DNA of 64,000 nucleotides from JBNLBS01 sp050303415 (GTDB taxonomy: Bacteria > Pseudomonadota > Gammaproteobacteria > Methylococcales > Methylomonadaceae). The stretch is taken from assembly GCA_050303415.1 (NCBI GenBank), contig JBNLBS010000001.1:1-64000 (forward strand). Direction: 5' to 3'. Below are positions 1-7,006 of this stretch, piece by piece (position 1 is the first letter of the stretch; every line of letters begins with the position of its first letter). The notes beneath the pieces are model-generated. The model had not been told where the DNA came from. It did not search any database and was given only the letters and a program-made list of their open reading frames with translations. The position numbers and the translations under genes are program-made.

Positions 1-176
1 GGTTTATCGCCAAATGCGGCAGAGCAGAAATACTGGTTTGCCTACTAAACTGTGGCCAGTTTTACTTGACCACTACAAACCAATCCCATAAAGTCTAGTT
101 ACCTCGCCCCGACTACTTCCCCTGTTATTCTTTACAAGAACTTATTTAAAGCATAGAGTCAATATTTACTATCAAT

Positions 177-863
177 GTGGACAGAGCAGTGTTTAAACAT
201 AAACAGCAATGGGAAACTTTTTTTCCGGAATTTTTTGCTTGTGGCGAACCAGCTGTCATAAGTTTGATGGAAAGTGCGAATTTAACGACAATTCCAGCAG
301 GCCAACAGATTTTCGCCTCTGGAGACACCTGTAAAAATTATTTACTGGTACTTACAGGCTCCATAAAGGCTCAACTAATTTCAGAAAATGGCAGGGAAAT
401 GTTGTTATATAGGCTCCAGTCTGGAGACTCCTGCGTGTTAACCACCTCTTGCTTACTCAGTGGCGAAGATTATCCCGCCGAAGCCTTTACCGAAGAAGAT
501 GTATCTGCTTTTGTCATTTCTTCACATGCTTTTTATCGCTGCATCGAACAATCCGCTTTTTTTAGAGCGTTCGTTTTTAAAAATTTTGCAGCTAGATTAT
601 CCAATGTAATAGGGCGTCTGGACGAGGTGGTGTTTGCTGGAATTGATTGGCGCCTGGCCAAAGAATTATTAAGCGCTGAGACCAATGTATTACCTATCAC
701 CCATCAGGAACTGGCAATTAAATTAGGCTCCGTTCGCGAAGTCATTTCTCGGCATTTAAAACAATTTGAAGCAAAAGGTTGGGTCAGCTTGAACAGAGGC
801 TTGATCACCATTATTGATACCGGCGCACTAAAAAAACTGACCAGAACTGATAGCCTTATTTAG
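177..863 (+). CDS. Crp/Fnr-family transcriptional regulator
   Basis: A 228-residue protein with the Crp/Fnr layout: an N-terminal cyclic-nucleotide-binding-type beta-barrel (about residues 20-130), a dimerisation helix, and a C-terminal winged helix-turn-helix (about 175-205, around ITHQELAIKLGSVREVISRH). The start is GTG at 177; the ATG two bases earlier is in another frame and closes quickly. Five cysteines (22, 52, 86, 92, 122) are scattered and do not form the N-terminal Fnr iron-sulfur cluster pattern, so the sensed signal cannot be named. The segment DSCVLTTSCLLSGEDYPAEA resembles a Crp/Fnr subgroup often found beside small membrane proteins. Its 3' end overlaps the convergent small membrane gene by 8 bases, so the two may be linked. 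The family assignment is firm; the regulon is unknown. Confidence 0.85.
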   Translation: MDRAVFKHKQQWETFFPEFFACGEPAVISLMESANLTTIPAGQQIFASGDTCKNYLLVLTGSIKAQLISENGREMLLYRLQSGDSCVLTTSCLLSGEDYPAEAFTEEDVSAFVISSHAFYRCIEQSAFFRAFVFKNFAARLSNVIGRLDEVVFAGIDWRLAKELLSAETNVLPITHQELAIKLGSVREVISRHLKQFEAKGWVSLNRGLITIIDTGALKKLTRTDSLI

Positions 864-1023
864 TTTCTTTTTGTTCACTAACAATAAATCTAAGAATAGT
901 AAAGCCAACCATGCCGCCGACAAAGCAAGCCATTAGCAGCGGCAAAGCAAAAGGAATGTCATGATGGTTTCTCATATCCATTTGTAAAACGGATGAAAAA
1001 ATACCTAGTACGAAATCTATCAT
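856..1023 (-). CDS. Small single-span membrane protein, 55 aa
   Basis: A 55-codon frame read from an ATG at 1023 to TAA at 858-856. It is preceded by an AGAGGG-type ribosome binding site about 6 bases upstream. The peptide has a short polar N-terminus with two adjacent histidines (residues 20-21), a hydrophobic stretch from about residue 24 to 48 (IPFALPLLMACFVGGMVGFT) and a charged C-terminal tail SEQKETK, as expected of a bitopic inner-membrane protein. The stop overlaps the end of the Crp/Fnr gene. I do not recognise the family. Evidence is the ribosome binding site, the membrane profile and the lack of another gene in this stretch. A perfect 13-bp inverted repeat lies 33 bases upstream and may control it. 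Confidence 0.55.
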   Translation of the reverse strand: MIDFVLGIFSSVLQMDMRNHHDIPFALPLLMACFVGGMVGFTILRFIVSEQKETK

Positions 1024-1055
1024 CTTATAGCCCTCTATTATTGAGTGAAATAGTC

Positions 1056-1090
1056 GTTAACTGTTTTCGTGAACGGGGAAAACAGTTAAC
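1056..1090. promoter_or_regulatory. 13-bp perfect inverted repeat, possible operator
   Basis: GTTAACTGTTTTC (1056-1068) is followed after 9 bases by its exact reverse complement GAAAACAGTTAAC (1078-1090). It lies in the 5' region of the small membrane gene that starts at 1023 and is read leftward. It has no terminal T run in either direction, so an operator or an mRNA stem is more likely than a terminator. The binding protein is unknown; the neighbouring Crp/Fnr regulator is one candidate. Confidence 0.45.
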
Positions 1091-1167
1091 TTGGGAGCTA
1101 TATTAGAAGATACTGAATTAGAGTTCAGTGATTGAGTCACACAAGGCAGTGTTACACAAAGTGTAGA

Positions 1168-1203
1168 AAAAACATCGTGGGGGCAAATCATTCTTTGCCC
1201 CCC
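1168..1203 (-). terminator. Probable terminator of gatCAB
   Basis: Read on the minus strand just past gatB, a 9-bp stem GGGGGCAAA/TTTGCCCCC with a 6-base loop (1188-1193) is followed after ACGATG by six T residues. The offset T tract makes it slightly atypical, but position and stem strength fit a Rho-independent terminator. Confidence 0.55.
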
Positions 1204-1216
1204 TCCCGCAATTAAT

Positions 1217-2650
1217 TTAACGCTTTAATTTGCCTTGCAGCATTTTGTTGACTTCACCCGGGTTGGCTTTACCTTGGGTTTGTTTCATCACCTGACCGAC
1301 AAAAAAACCAAAGACTTTATCTTTTCCGCTCAGGTACTGTTCAACCTGTGCAGGATTGTCGGCAATGATTTTGTCGATAATGGCTTCAATCGCACCGGTA
1401 TCGGTGATTTGTTTCAGGCCTTTGGCTTCGATAATTTCATCGGCACTGTCACTGCACTGCCACATCAAATCAAATACCTGTTTGGCAATTTTGCCGGAGA
1501 TGGTGTTGTCTGCAATGCGTTTTAACAAACCGGCCAGACGCACATCACTCACCGGAGAATTGGCAATATCCAGCCCGGCTTTATTTAAAGCACCGGACAG
1601 GTCCCCGGTTACCCAGTTGGCGCACAGCTTGGCCTCGCAGCCTGACTGTTTAACTACGGTTTCATAGTAATCAGCCAAAATTCTGGACGAAGTCAGTGTA
1701 TTAGCCGCTTCATCATCCAGACCATATTGCTCTTTAAAACGCAGTTTTTTAGCCGTTGGCAATTCCGGCATTTCCGCCTGGATTTGATCTTTTAATGCCT
1801 GCTCTATATGCACCGGCAGCAAATCGGGATCAGGGAAATAGCGATAGTCATTTGCTTCCTCTTTGCTCCGCATGGAGCGGGTTTCATCTTTAACCGAGTC
1901 ATACAGACGAGTTTCCTGGACCACGGTACCGCCAGCTTCGATCAGATCAATTTGACGTTCAACTTCAATGTTAATAGCCCTCTCAACAAAGCGGAAGGAG
2001 TTGATATTTTTCAGCTCGGTACGGGTACCGAATTCAGCCTGGCCTTTTGGCCGTACAGATACATTGGCATCACAACGAAACGAACCTTCCTGCATATTGC
2101 CGTCACAAATATCGATATATTGCACCAATTCATGAATTTTACGCATATAGGCCACGGCTTCCTTTGCCGAACGCATATCCGGTTCGGACACGATTTCCAG
2201 CAAAGGTGTTCCTGCCCGGTTTAAATCAACGCCGGTCAGACCATGAAAGTCTTCATGTAAAGACTTACCCGCATCCTCTTCCAGATGCGCTCGCGTCACA
2301 CCAATACGTTTGCTGATACCATCCACGTCTATATCGAGATGCCCCGGCCCGACAATGGGTAGTTCCATTTGACTGATTTGGTAACCTTTGGGCAGATCAG
2401 GATAAAAATAGTTTTTTCTGGCAAAAACAGAATACGGCGCTATATCCGCTTCTATCGCCAAACCGAATTTAACCGCCATATTTACAGCTTCTTTATTTAA
2501 TACCGGCAACACGCCCGGCAAACCCAGGTCTACCGCACAGGCTTGAGTATTTGGTTCTGCCCCATAGGCGGTGGAGGCGGCAGAAAAAATCTTTGATTTG
2601 GTTGCCAATTGGGCATGAATTTCCAGCCCGATTACTGTTTCCCATTCCAT
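1217..2650 (-). CDS. gatB: Asp-tRNA(Asn)/Glu-tRNA(Gln) amidotransferase subunit B
   Basis: GatB binds mischarged tRNA and activates the carboxylate that is amidated with ammonia delivered from GatA. The 477-residue product starts MEWETVIGLEIHAQL, the conserved GatB N-terminus, at the ATG at 2650 behind a TGAGGAG ribosome binding site. A longer frame to 2695 exists but adds an unconserved peptide. FPDPDLLPV and the YRYFP segment near the middle belong to the GatB cradle domain, and the C-terminal YqeY-like tail ends near NPGEVNKMLQGKL. It is the third gene of gatC-gatA-gatB, 11 bases after gatA, and a hairpin follows it. Identification is firm. Confidence 0.97.
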   Translation of the reverse strand: MEWETVIGLEIHAQLATKSKIFSAASTAYGAEPNTQACAVDLGLPGVLPVLNKEAVNMAVKFGLAIEADIAPYSVFARKNYFYPDLPKGYQISQMELPIVGPGHLDIDVDGISKRIGVTRAHLEEDAGKSLHEDFHGLTGVDLNRAGTPLLEIVSEPDMRSAKEAVAYMRKIHELVQYIDICDGNMQEGSFRCDANVSVRPKGQAEFGTRTELKNINSFRFVERAINIEVERQIDLIEAGGTVVQETRLYDSVKDETRSMRSKEEANDYRYFPDPDLLPVHIEQALKDQIQAEMPELPTAKKLRFKEQYGLDDEAANTLTSSRILADYYETVVKQSGCEAKLCANWVTGDLSGALNKAGLDIANSPVSDVRLAGLLKRIADNTISGKIAKQVFDLMWQCSDSADEIIEAKGLKQITDTGAIEAIIDKIIADNPAQVEQYLSGKDKVFGFFVGQVMKQTQGKANPGEVNKMLQGKLKR

Positions 2651-2661
2651 CTTAACGCTCC

Positions 2662-4113
2662 TCAGGCAAAATCTTGTGGTACTTGCAGATGCCAATCAGT
2701 CACTTGTTGGTATTGATGGGCAATATTTAATAAGCGATTTTCAGTAAAGTAATTACCGATAATTTGCAAACCAACCGGTTTGTTATCTGCAAAACCGGCC
2801 GGAACCGACATCGCCGGCACGCCTGCCAGGTTAATGGCAATGGTATATATATCAGCCAGATACATTTCAATTGGATTCTCTGTTTTATCACCCATGCCAA
2901 AAGCCGTTGTCGGGGCAACCGGTCCCATTAACACATCGACTTCGGACAAGGCGCGCTTAAAATCATCACTGATCAAACGACGAACTTTTTGTGCTTTTAC
3001 ATAGTAAGCATCGTAGTAGCCAGCGGATAAGGCATAAGTCCCCATTAAAATTCTGCGCTTGACCTCTTTACCGAAAGCTTCACCTCTTGAACGGGTATAT
3101 AAATCGTTAAGGTCTGCAGGATTCTTACAGCGATAACCAAAACGCACCCCGTCAAAACGCGACAAATTGGCAGAACACTCTGCCGGTGCAATGACATAAT
3201 AAGCGGGAATCGCCAGCTTAAGGTTGGGTAATGAGACTTCTTTGACTGTTGCACCCAGTTTTTTGTATTCCTCTACTGCCGCTTCAATAACTTGGGCACA
3301 GTCGCTATTTAACCCTTCACCAAAAAATTCTTTCGGCAACCCAATAGTCAAACCTTGCAGACTGTTATTTAAGCCGGCACTGTAATCAGGTACCGGTTGA
3401 TCAACACTGGTGGAGTCCTTTTCATCAAACCCGGCCATGACCTGCATTAAAATGGCCGCATCTTCTGCACTGCGCGCCATTGGCCCGCCCTGATCCAGAC
3501 TGGAGGCATAGGCGATCATGCCATAACGTGACACTCGACCATAAGTTGGTTTTAACCCGGTAATGCCGCAAAAGGCCGCCGGTTGTCGAATCGATCCGCC
3601 GGTATCGGTACCGGTTGCCACCACGGCCAACCTTGCCGCCACAGCGGCAGCTGAACCTCCGGATGAACCACCCGGCACGGAATCTATCGCCCATGGATTT
3701 TGTACGGCACCGTAAAAGCTGGTTTCATTGGACGAACCCATCGCAAACTCATCCATATTCAATTTGCCCAGCATCACGGCACCGGATGCATTAAGTTTTT
3801 CCACTACTGTTGCATTATATGGGGCAATAAAGTCATCCAGCATTTTTGAACCACAACTGGTTTTTACCCCTTCAGTACAAAAAATATCTTTATGTGCAAA
3901 GGGAATACCGGTTAATAAACCACCCTGCCCTTCAGCTATTAACTCGTCAGCTGCTTTTGCCGCAGCCAAAGCCTGGTCTTCAGTCACTGTAACAAAACAG
4001 TTAAGTGCTGAATGTTGTTTAATTCTTTGTAGATAAACCTGAGTTAATTCGACACTGGAAATACTGCCTTCGCGTAATTCTTTGGCCAATTCGGTTATTG
4101 TTTTGTTATGCAT
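2662..4113 (-). CDS. gatA: Asp-tRNA(Asn)/Glu-tRNA(Gln) amidotransferase subunit A
   Basis: GatA is the amidase subunit that hydrolyses glutamine and feeds ammonia to GatB. The amidase-signature core is clear: AHKDIFCTEG contains the catalytic lysine, and the glycine/serine-rich PGGSSGGSAAAVAA segment and DTGGSIRQPAAFCG carry the cis-serine and nucleophilic serine. I place the start at the ATG at 4113 (MHNKTITELA), which has GAAGG 8-9 bases upstream and gives 483 residues, the usual length. A GTG at 4128 overlapping the gatC stop would add five residues. The gene lies 11 bases downstream of gatC. Confidence 0.97.
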   Translation of the reverse strand: MHNKTITELAKELREGSISSVELTQVYLQRIKQHSALNCFVTVTEDQALAAAKAADELIAEGQGGLLTGIPFAHKDIFCTEGVKTSCGSKMLDDFIAPYNATVVEKLNASGAVMLGKLNMDEFAMGSSNETSFYGAVQNPWAIDSVPGGSSGGSAAAVAARLAVVATGTDTGGSIRQPAAFCGITGLKPTYGRVSRYGMIAYASSLDQGGPMARSAEDAAILMQVMAGFDEKDSTSVDQPVPDYSAGLNNSLQGLTIGLPKEFFGEGLNSDCAQVIEAAVEEYKKLGATVKEVSLPNLKLAIPAYYVIAPAECSANLSRFDGVRFGYRCKNPADLNDLYTRSRGEAFGKEVKRRILMGTYALSAGYYDAYYVKAQKVRRLISDDFKRALSEVDVLMGPVAPTTAFGMGDKTENPIEMYLADIYTIAINLAGVPAMSVPAGFADNKPVGLQIIGNYFTENRLLNIAHQYQQVTDWHLQVPQDFA

Positions 4114-4124
4114 TCCCGTCACCT

Positions 4125-4412
4125 TCACTCAATAACTTTTGGTACCAAATACAAGCCGGATTCAACTTGCGGGGCAATCTTCTGGAATTTCTCACGCTGA
4201 TTCTGTTCTTTAACTTCATCGGCACGTAATCTTTGATCTTGATCCATAGGGTGTGCCATGGGTGAAACAGCATCGGTATTAACACCCGACATTTCCGCCA
4301 TTAAATCCAACATGCCCGATAAATCCTGCGCATAGGACTCAAGATCTGTTTCATCTACGCCCAATCGCGCTAAATAAGCAATTTTCTTTACTTCGTCAGC
4401 CGTTAACGACAT
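4125..4412 (-). CDS. gatC: Asp-tRNA(Asn)/Glu-tRNA(Gln) amidotransferase subunit C
   Basis: GatC is the small belt subunit that wraps and stabilises the GatA-GatB interface. The 95-residue product has the conserved start MSLTADEVKKIAYLARL and the family's later P-M-(A)-HP segment (VSPMAHPMDQDQRLRADEV). It is the first gene of gatCAB. Its start faces mreB across about 110 bases that must hold both divergent promoters; no confident -35/-10 pair could be picked there by eye. Confidence 0.95.
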   Translation of the reverse strand: MSLTADEVKKIAYLARLGVDETDLESYAQDLSGMLDLMAEMSGVNTDAVSPMAHPMDQDQRLRADEVKEQNQREKFQKIAPQVESGLYLVPKVIE

Positions 4413-4523
4413 TTCTTATGTCTCCATTTACAAATATTTCAAATATAATACTTTATATCTTGCCCAAATACCCGCTTGATTGATAAAGTAGGGTGATTTT
4501 ATTTGCTATGGACACAGGTAGAT

Positions 4524-5567
4524 ATGTTTAAAAGAATTCGCGGCCTTTTTTCTAACGATCTTTCAATTGATCTAGGAACAGCTAATACCTTAATTTATAT
4601 CCCCGGACAAGGCATCGTACTAAACGAACCATCTGTGGTTGCCATTAAAGAAGATCACGTACGGGGGCAAAAAAGCATTGCTGCAGTTGGTACTGAAGCC
4701 AAACAAATGCTGGGCCGCACCCCTGGTAACATCACAGCTATCCGCCCACTAAAGGATGGCGTAATTGCTGATTTTGCCGTGACTGAACGCATGTTGCGTT
4801 TTTTTATTGAAAAAGTGCATCAAAGCAGGTTTTTTCATCCCAGCCCAAGAATTTTAATCTGCGTACCTTGCGGATCAACTCAAGTTGAACGGCGTGCCAT
4901 CAGGGAGTCGGCCTCCATGGCAGGTGCACGTGAAGTTTACTTAATTGAGGAACCCATGTCGGCGGCAATTGGTGCAGGTTTACCGGTAGACCAGGCTTTA
5001 GGTTCGATGATTCTGGATATAGGTGGCGGCACCTCTGAAGTTGCCATTGTCTCTTTAAATGGTATTGTCTATTCGGCTTCTGTACGTATCGGCGGTGATC
5101 GCTTTGATGAAGCAATTATCAATTATGTACGTCGAAATTACGGTACATTAATTGGCGAAGCGACAGCAGAACGCATCAAACATGAAATTGGCACCGCCTA
5201 TCCCGGTAGTGAAATTAAGGAAATTGAAGTCAAAGGTCGTAATCTGGCTGAAGGTGTTCCCCGCAGCTTCTCTTTAAACAGCAACGAAATTCTGGAAGCC
5301 CTGCAAGAACCATTAGCCGGAATTGTTGGTTCTGTGCGTCTGGCCTTAGAACAGACTCCGCCAGAACTGGGGGCGGATGTTGCCAATCGAGGTATCGTTT
5401 TAACCGGCGGTGGCGCCTTATTAACTGATATTGATCGCTTGATAGCTGAAGAGACAGGCCTGCCGGTTTATGTTGCCGATGACCCGCTAACTTGTGTTGC
5501 TAGAGGCGGCGGCATGGCATTAGAGCTATTGGATAAAAACGGTAATGCTGCATTTTCGTTAGACTAA
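4524..5567 (+). CDS. mreB: Rod shape-determining actin homologue MreB
   Basis: MreB polymerises under the inner membrane and positions the elongasome. The product carries actin-fold nucleotide-binding segments: IDLGTANTLIY (phosphate 1), LDIGGGTSEVA (phosphate 2) and LTGGGALL (adenosine). The amphipathic membrane-binding N-terminus is MFKRIRGLFSNDL. The start chosen is the ATG at 4524 behind AGGTAG, giving 347 residues as in other MreB proteins; the frame also opens from a TTG at 4503 but that adds an unconserved peptide. It is the first gene of a long envelope operon. A stable hairpin separates it from mreC. Confidence 0.97.
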   Translation: MFKRIRGLFSNDLSIDLGTANTLIYIPGQGIVLNEPSVVAIKEDHVRGQKSIAAVGTEAKQMLGRTPGNITAIRPLKDGVIADFAVTERMLRFFIEKVHQSRFFHPSPRILICVPCGSTQVERRAIRESASMAGAREVYLIEEPMSAAIGAGLPVDQALGSMILDIGGGTSEVAIVSLNGIVYSASVRIGGDRFDEAIINYVRRNYGTLIGEATAERIKHEIGTAYPGSEIKEIEVKGRNLAEGVPRSFSLNSNEILEALQEPLAGIVGSVRLALEQTPPELGADVANRGIVLTGGGALLTDIDRLIAEETGLPVYVADDPLTCVARGGGMALELLDKNGNAAFSLD

Positions 5568-5580
5568 ATATTTTTTTGGC

Positions 5581-5614
5581 TGGTAGTGCCTGTTAACACG
5601 GGTCACTACCTTTT
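5581..5614 (+). promoter_or_regulatory. Hairpin between mreB and mreC
   Basis: GGTAGTG (5582-5588) pairs with CACTACC (5604-5610), and an inner CCTGT/ACGGG helix extends the stem around a short loop. TTTTAG follows. It could act as a partial terminator or as a 3' stabilising end for mreB mRNA, so that mreB message exceeds mreC message. The T run is short, so complete termination is unlikely. Confidence 0.45.
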
Positions 5615-5637
5615 AGTTTGTAAAGAGGCACAGAACC

Positions 5638-6519
5638 ATAAAACTTTTATTTGCCACCGGGCCATCAAAAAATACTCGTATTCTCACCGCTGTCTTTCTT
5701 TCCGTCGTGTTTCTTATAATTGAAAACAGAAGCACACACTTAAATGGACTGCGCAAGGCTCTGTCATACCTTACTACCCCAATCCAATATTTTGTTGATC
5801 TGCCAACAACCATAACTGTTAGCACAATGGATTACTTTACCAGTAACAATCAGCTAAGAGCGGAAAATAAGGACTTAAGAGAACAACTACGCAAACAAAA
5901 AATTCAATTACTGAAATTGGAGGCCATGGATAAGGAAAATATCCGTTTACGCGCCTTACTGGAAAAATCGTTTAAACTGGGCGAGCAGGTTTTGGTAGCC
6001 GAATTAATGGCGGTCAATCTGGAACCCTTTAAGCACATAATTGTGGTTAATAAAGGCAGCCGGTTCGGGGTTCATGCTAAACAAGCGGTCATTGATGCCG
6101 ACGGCATTGTCGGACAGGTACATAGAGCCTTACCGCTGAGTTCGGAAATTATTTTGATTACCGATCCCAACCATGCCATCCCTGTACAAGTAAATCGTAA
6201 TGGTTTAAGAACCATAGCGGTTGGCAGCGGCCGGGCCAATCGGCTTAACTTGCCTTTCCTGCCTAATAACGCTGATATTCTACCGGGTGATTTATTGGTC
6301 ACTTCCGGTTTAGGCGGGACTTTCCCGCAAGGTTACCCTGTTGCCGTTGTCGATAAATTTATCCCTCAACCCAACAAGCCTTTTGCCGAAATTTATGCCA
6401 CGCCCAAAGCCGAATTAAACAAAAGCCGAGAATTACTGATTGTCTGGAATACTTCATCATCCAAACCATTAACCGAACAACAAGCTGAAACCGCTCAAGA
6501 AGATAATGTCGAACAATAA
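5638..6519 (+). CDS. mreC: Rod shape-determining protein MreC (ATA start)
   Basis: MreC is a bitopic periplasmic scaffold that links MreB and MreD to PBP2/RodA. Conserved sequence begins with KLLFATGPSKNTR followed by a transmembrane helix (ILTAVFLSVVFLII), which matches the MKPIFSRGPS start of other MreC proteins. The only codon at the initiator position is ATA at 5638, with AGAGG 9 bases upstream. No in-frame ATG, GTG or TTG lies between the upstream stop (5614-5616) and a GTG at 5707, and starting there would remove the membrane anchor. From ATA the product is 293 residues: anchor, coiled coil (about 70-105), then the paired beta domains with TSGLGGTFPQGYPVA near the end. The 3' end overlaps mreD by 14 bases. 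The identity is firm; the ATA start is an inference. Confidence 0.9.
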   Translation: MKLLFATGPSKNTRILTAVFLSVVFLIIENRSTHLNGLRKALSYLTTPIQYFVDLPTTITVSTMDYFTSNNQLRAENKDLREQLRKQKIQLLKLEAMDKENIRLRALLEKSFKLGEQVLVAELMAVNLEPFKHIIVVNKGSRFGVHAKQAVIDADGIVGQVHRALPLSSEIILITDPNHAIPVQVNRNGLRTIAVGSGRANRLNLPFLPNNADILPGDLLVTSGLGGTFPQGYPVAVVDKFIPQPNKPFAEIYATPKAELNKSRELLIVWNTSSSKPLTEQQAETAQEDNVEQ

Positions 6520-7000
6520 TCTATCAGATTTTAGCCGATTTGTTTTTAGCACATTTTTGACCATGGCACTGCTCATTGTCCCCTGGCCCGAAAGCATACA
6601 ACTGTTTGCGCCGGATTGGATTTTACTTGGCATCATATACTGGGCACTGGCCGCGCCTGATCGTGTTGGTATTTTCAGCGCATGGAGTGTAGGCATACTG
6701 ACTGACGTCTTAACCGGCAGCTTTTTGGGTCAACACGCGTTAGGCTATTCTTTAATTACATTTTTTTGCCTGAACCTACACAAACGCCTGCGTCAATTTC
6801 CACTGTCACAACAGGGGTTGTTTATCTTCTTTTGCCTGTCCATTTCTCAACTGTTGTCATTTTGGATAAAGAATATACCAACCTCCGAGGCATTTCAGGC
6901 TGAATTCTGGCTACCTCTGGTTGCCGGGACATTTTGTTGGCCGCTGGTTTATACAACATTACGCATTATTCGTTTGGGTCAATTCGACCACTCAAGATAA
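6506..7000 (+). CDS. mreD: Rod shape-determining membrane protein MreD
   Basis: MreD is the polytopic membrane partner of MreC in the elongasome. The 164-residue product is strongly hydrophobic with five or six predicted spans. It has the family landmarks PDWILLGIIYWALAAPDRVG and the GILTDVLTGSFLGQHALGY segment. It overlaps the end of mreC by 14 bases and ends 6 bases before mrdA, which suggests translational coupling. Length and order match the family. Confidence 0.93.
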   Translation: MSNNNLSDFSRFVFSTFLTMALLIVPWPESIQLFAPDWILLGIIYWALAAPDRVGIFSAWSVGILTDVLTGSFLGQHALGYSLITFFCLNLHKRLRQFPLSQQGLFIFFCLSISQLLSFWIKNIPTSEAFQAEFWLPLVAGTFCWPLVYTTLRIIRLGQFDHSR

Positions 7001-7006
7001 CACCTG

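Noticed and set aside
1..176. Possible C-terminal end of an upstream gene at the left edge
   Set aside because: All three plus-strand frames are open for 15 to 32 codons and none gives a recognisable ending, so no gene can be assigned.
2648..2695. N-terminal extension of GatB
   Set aside because: The extra 15 residues are unconserved; the ATG at 2650 has a good ribosome binding site and the family N-terminus.
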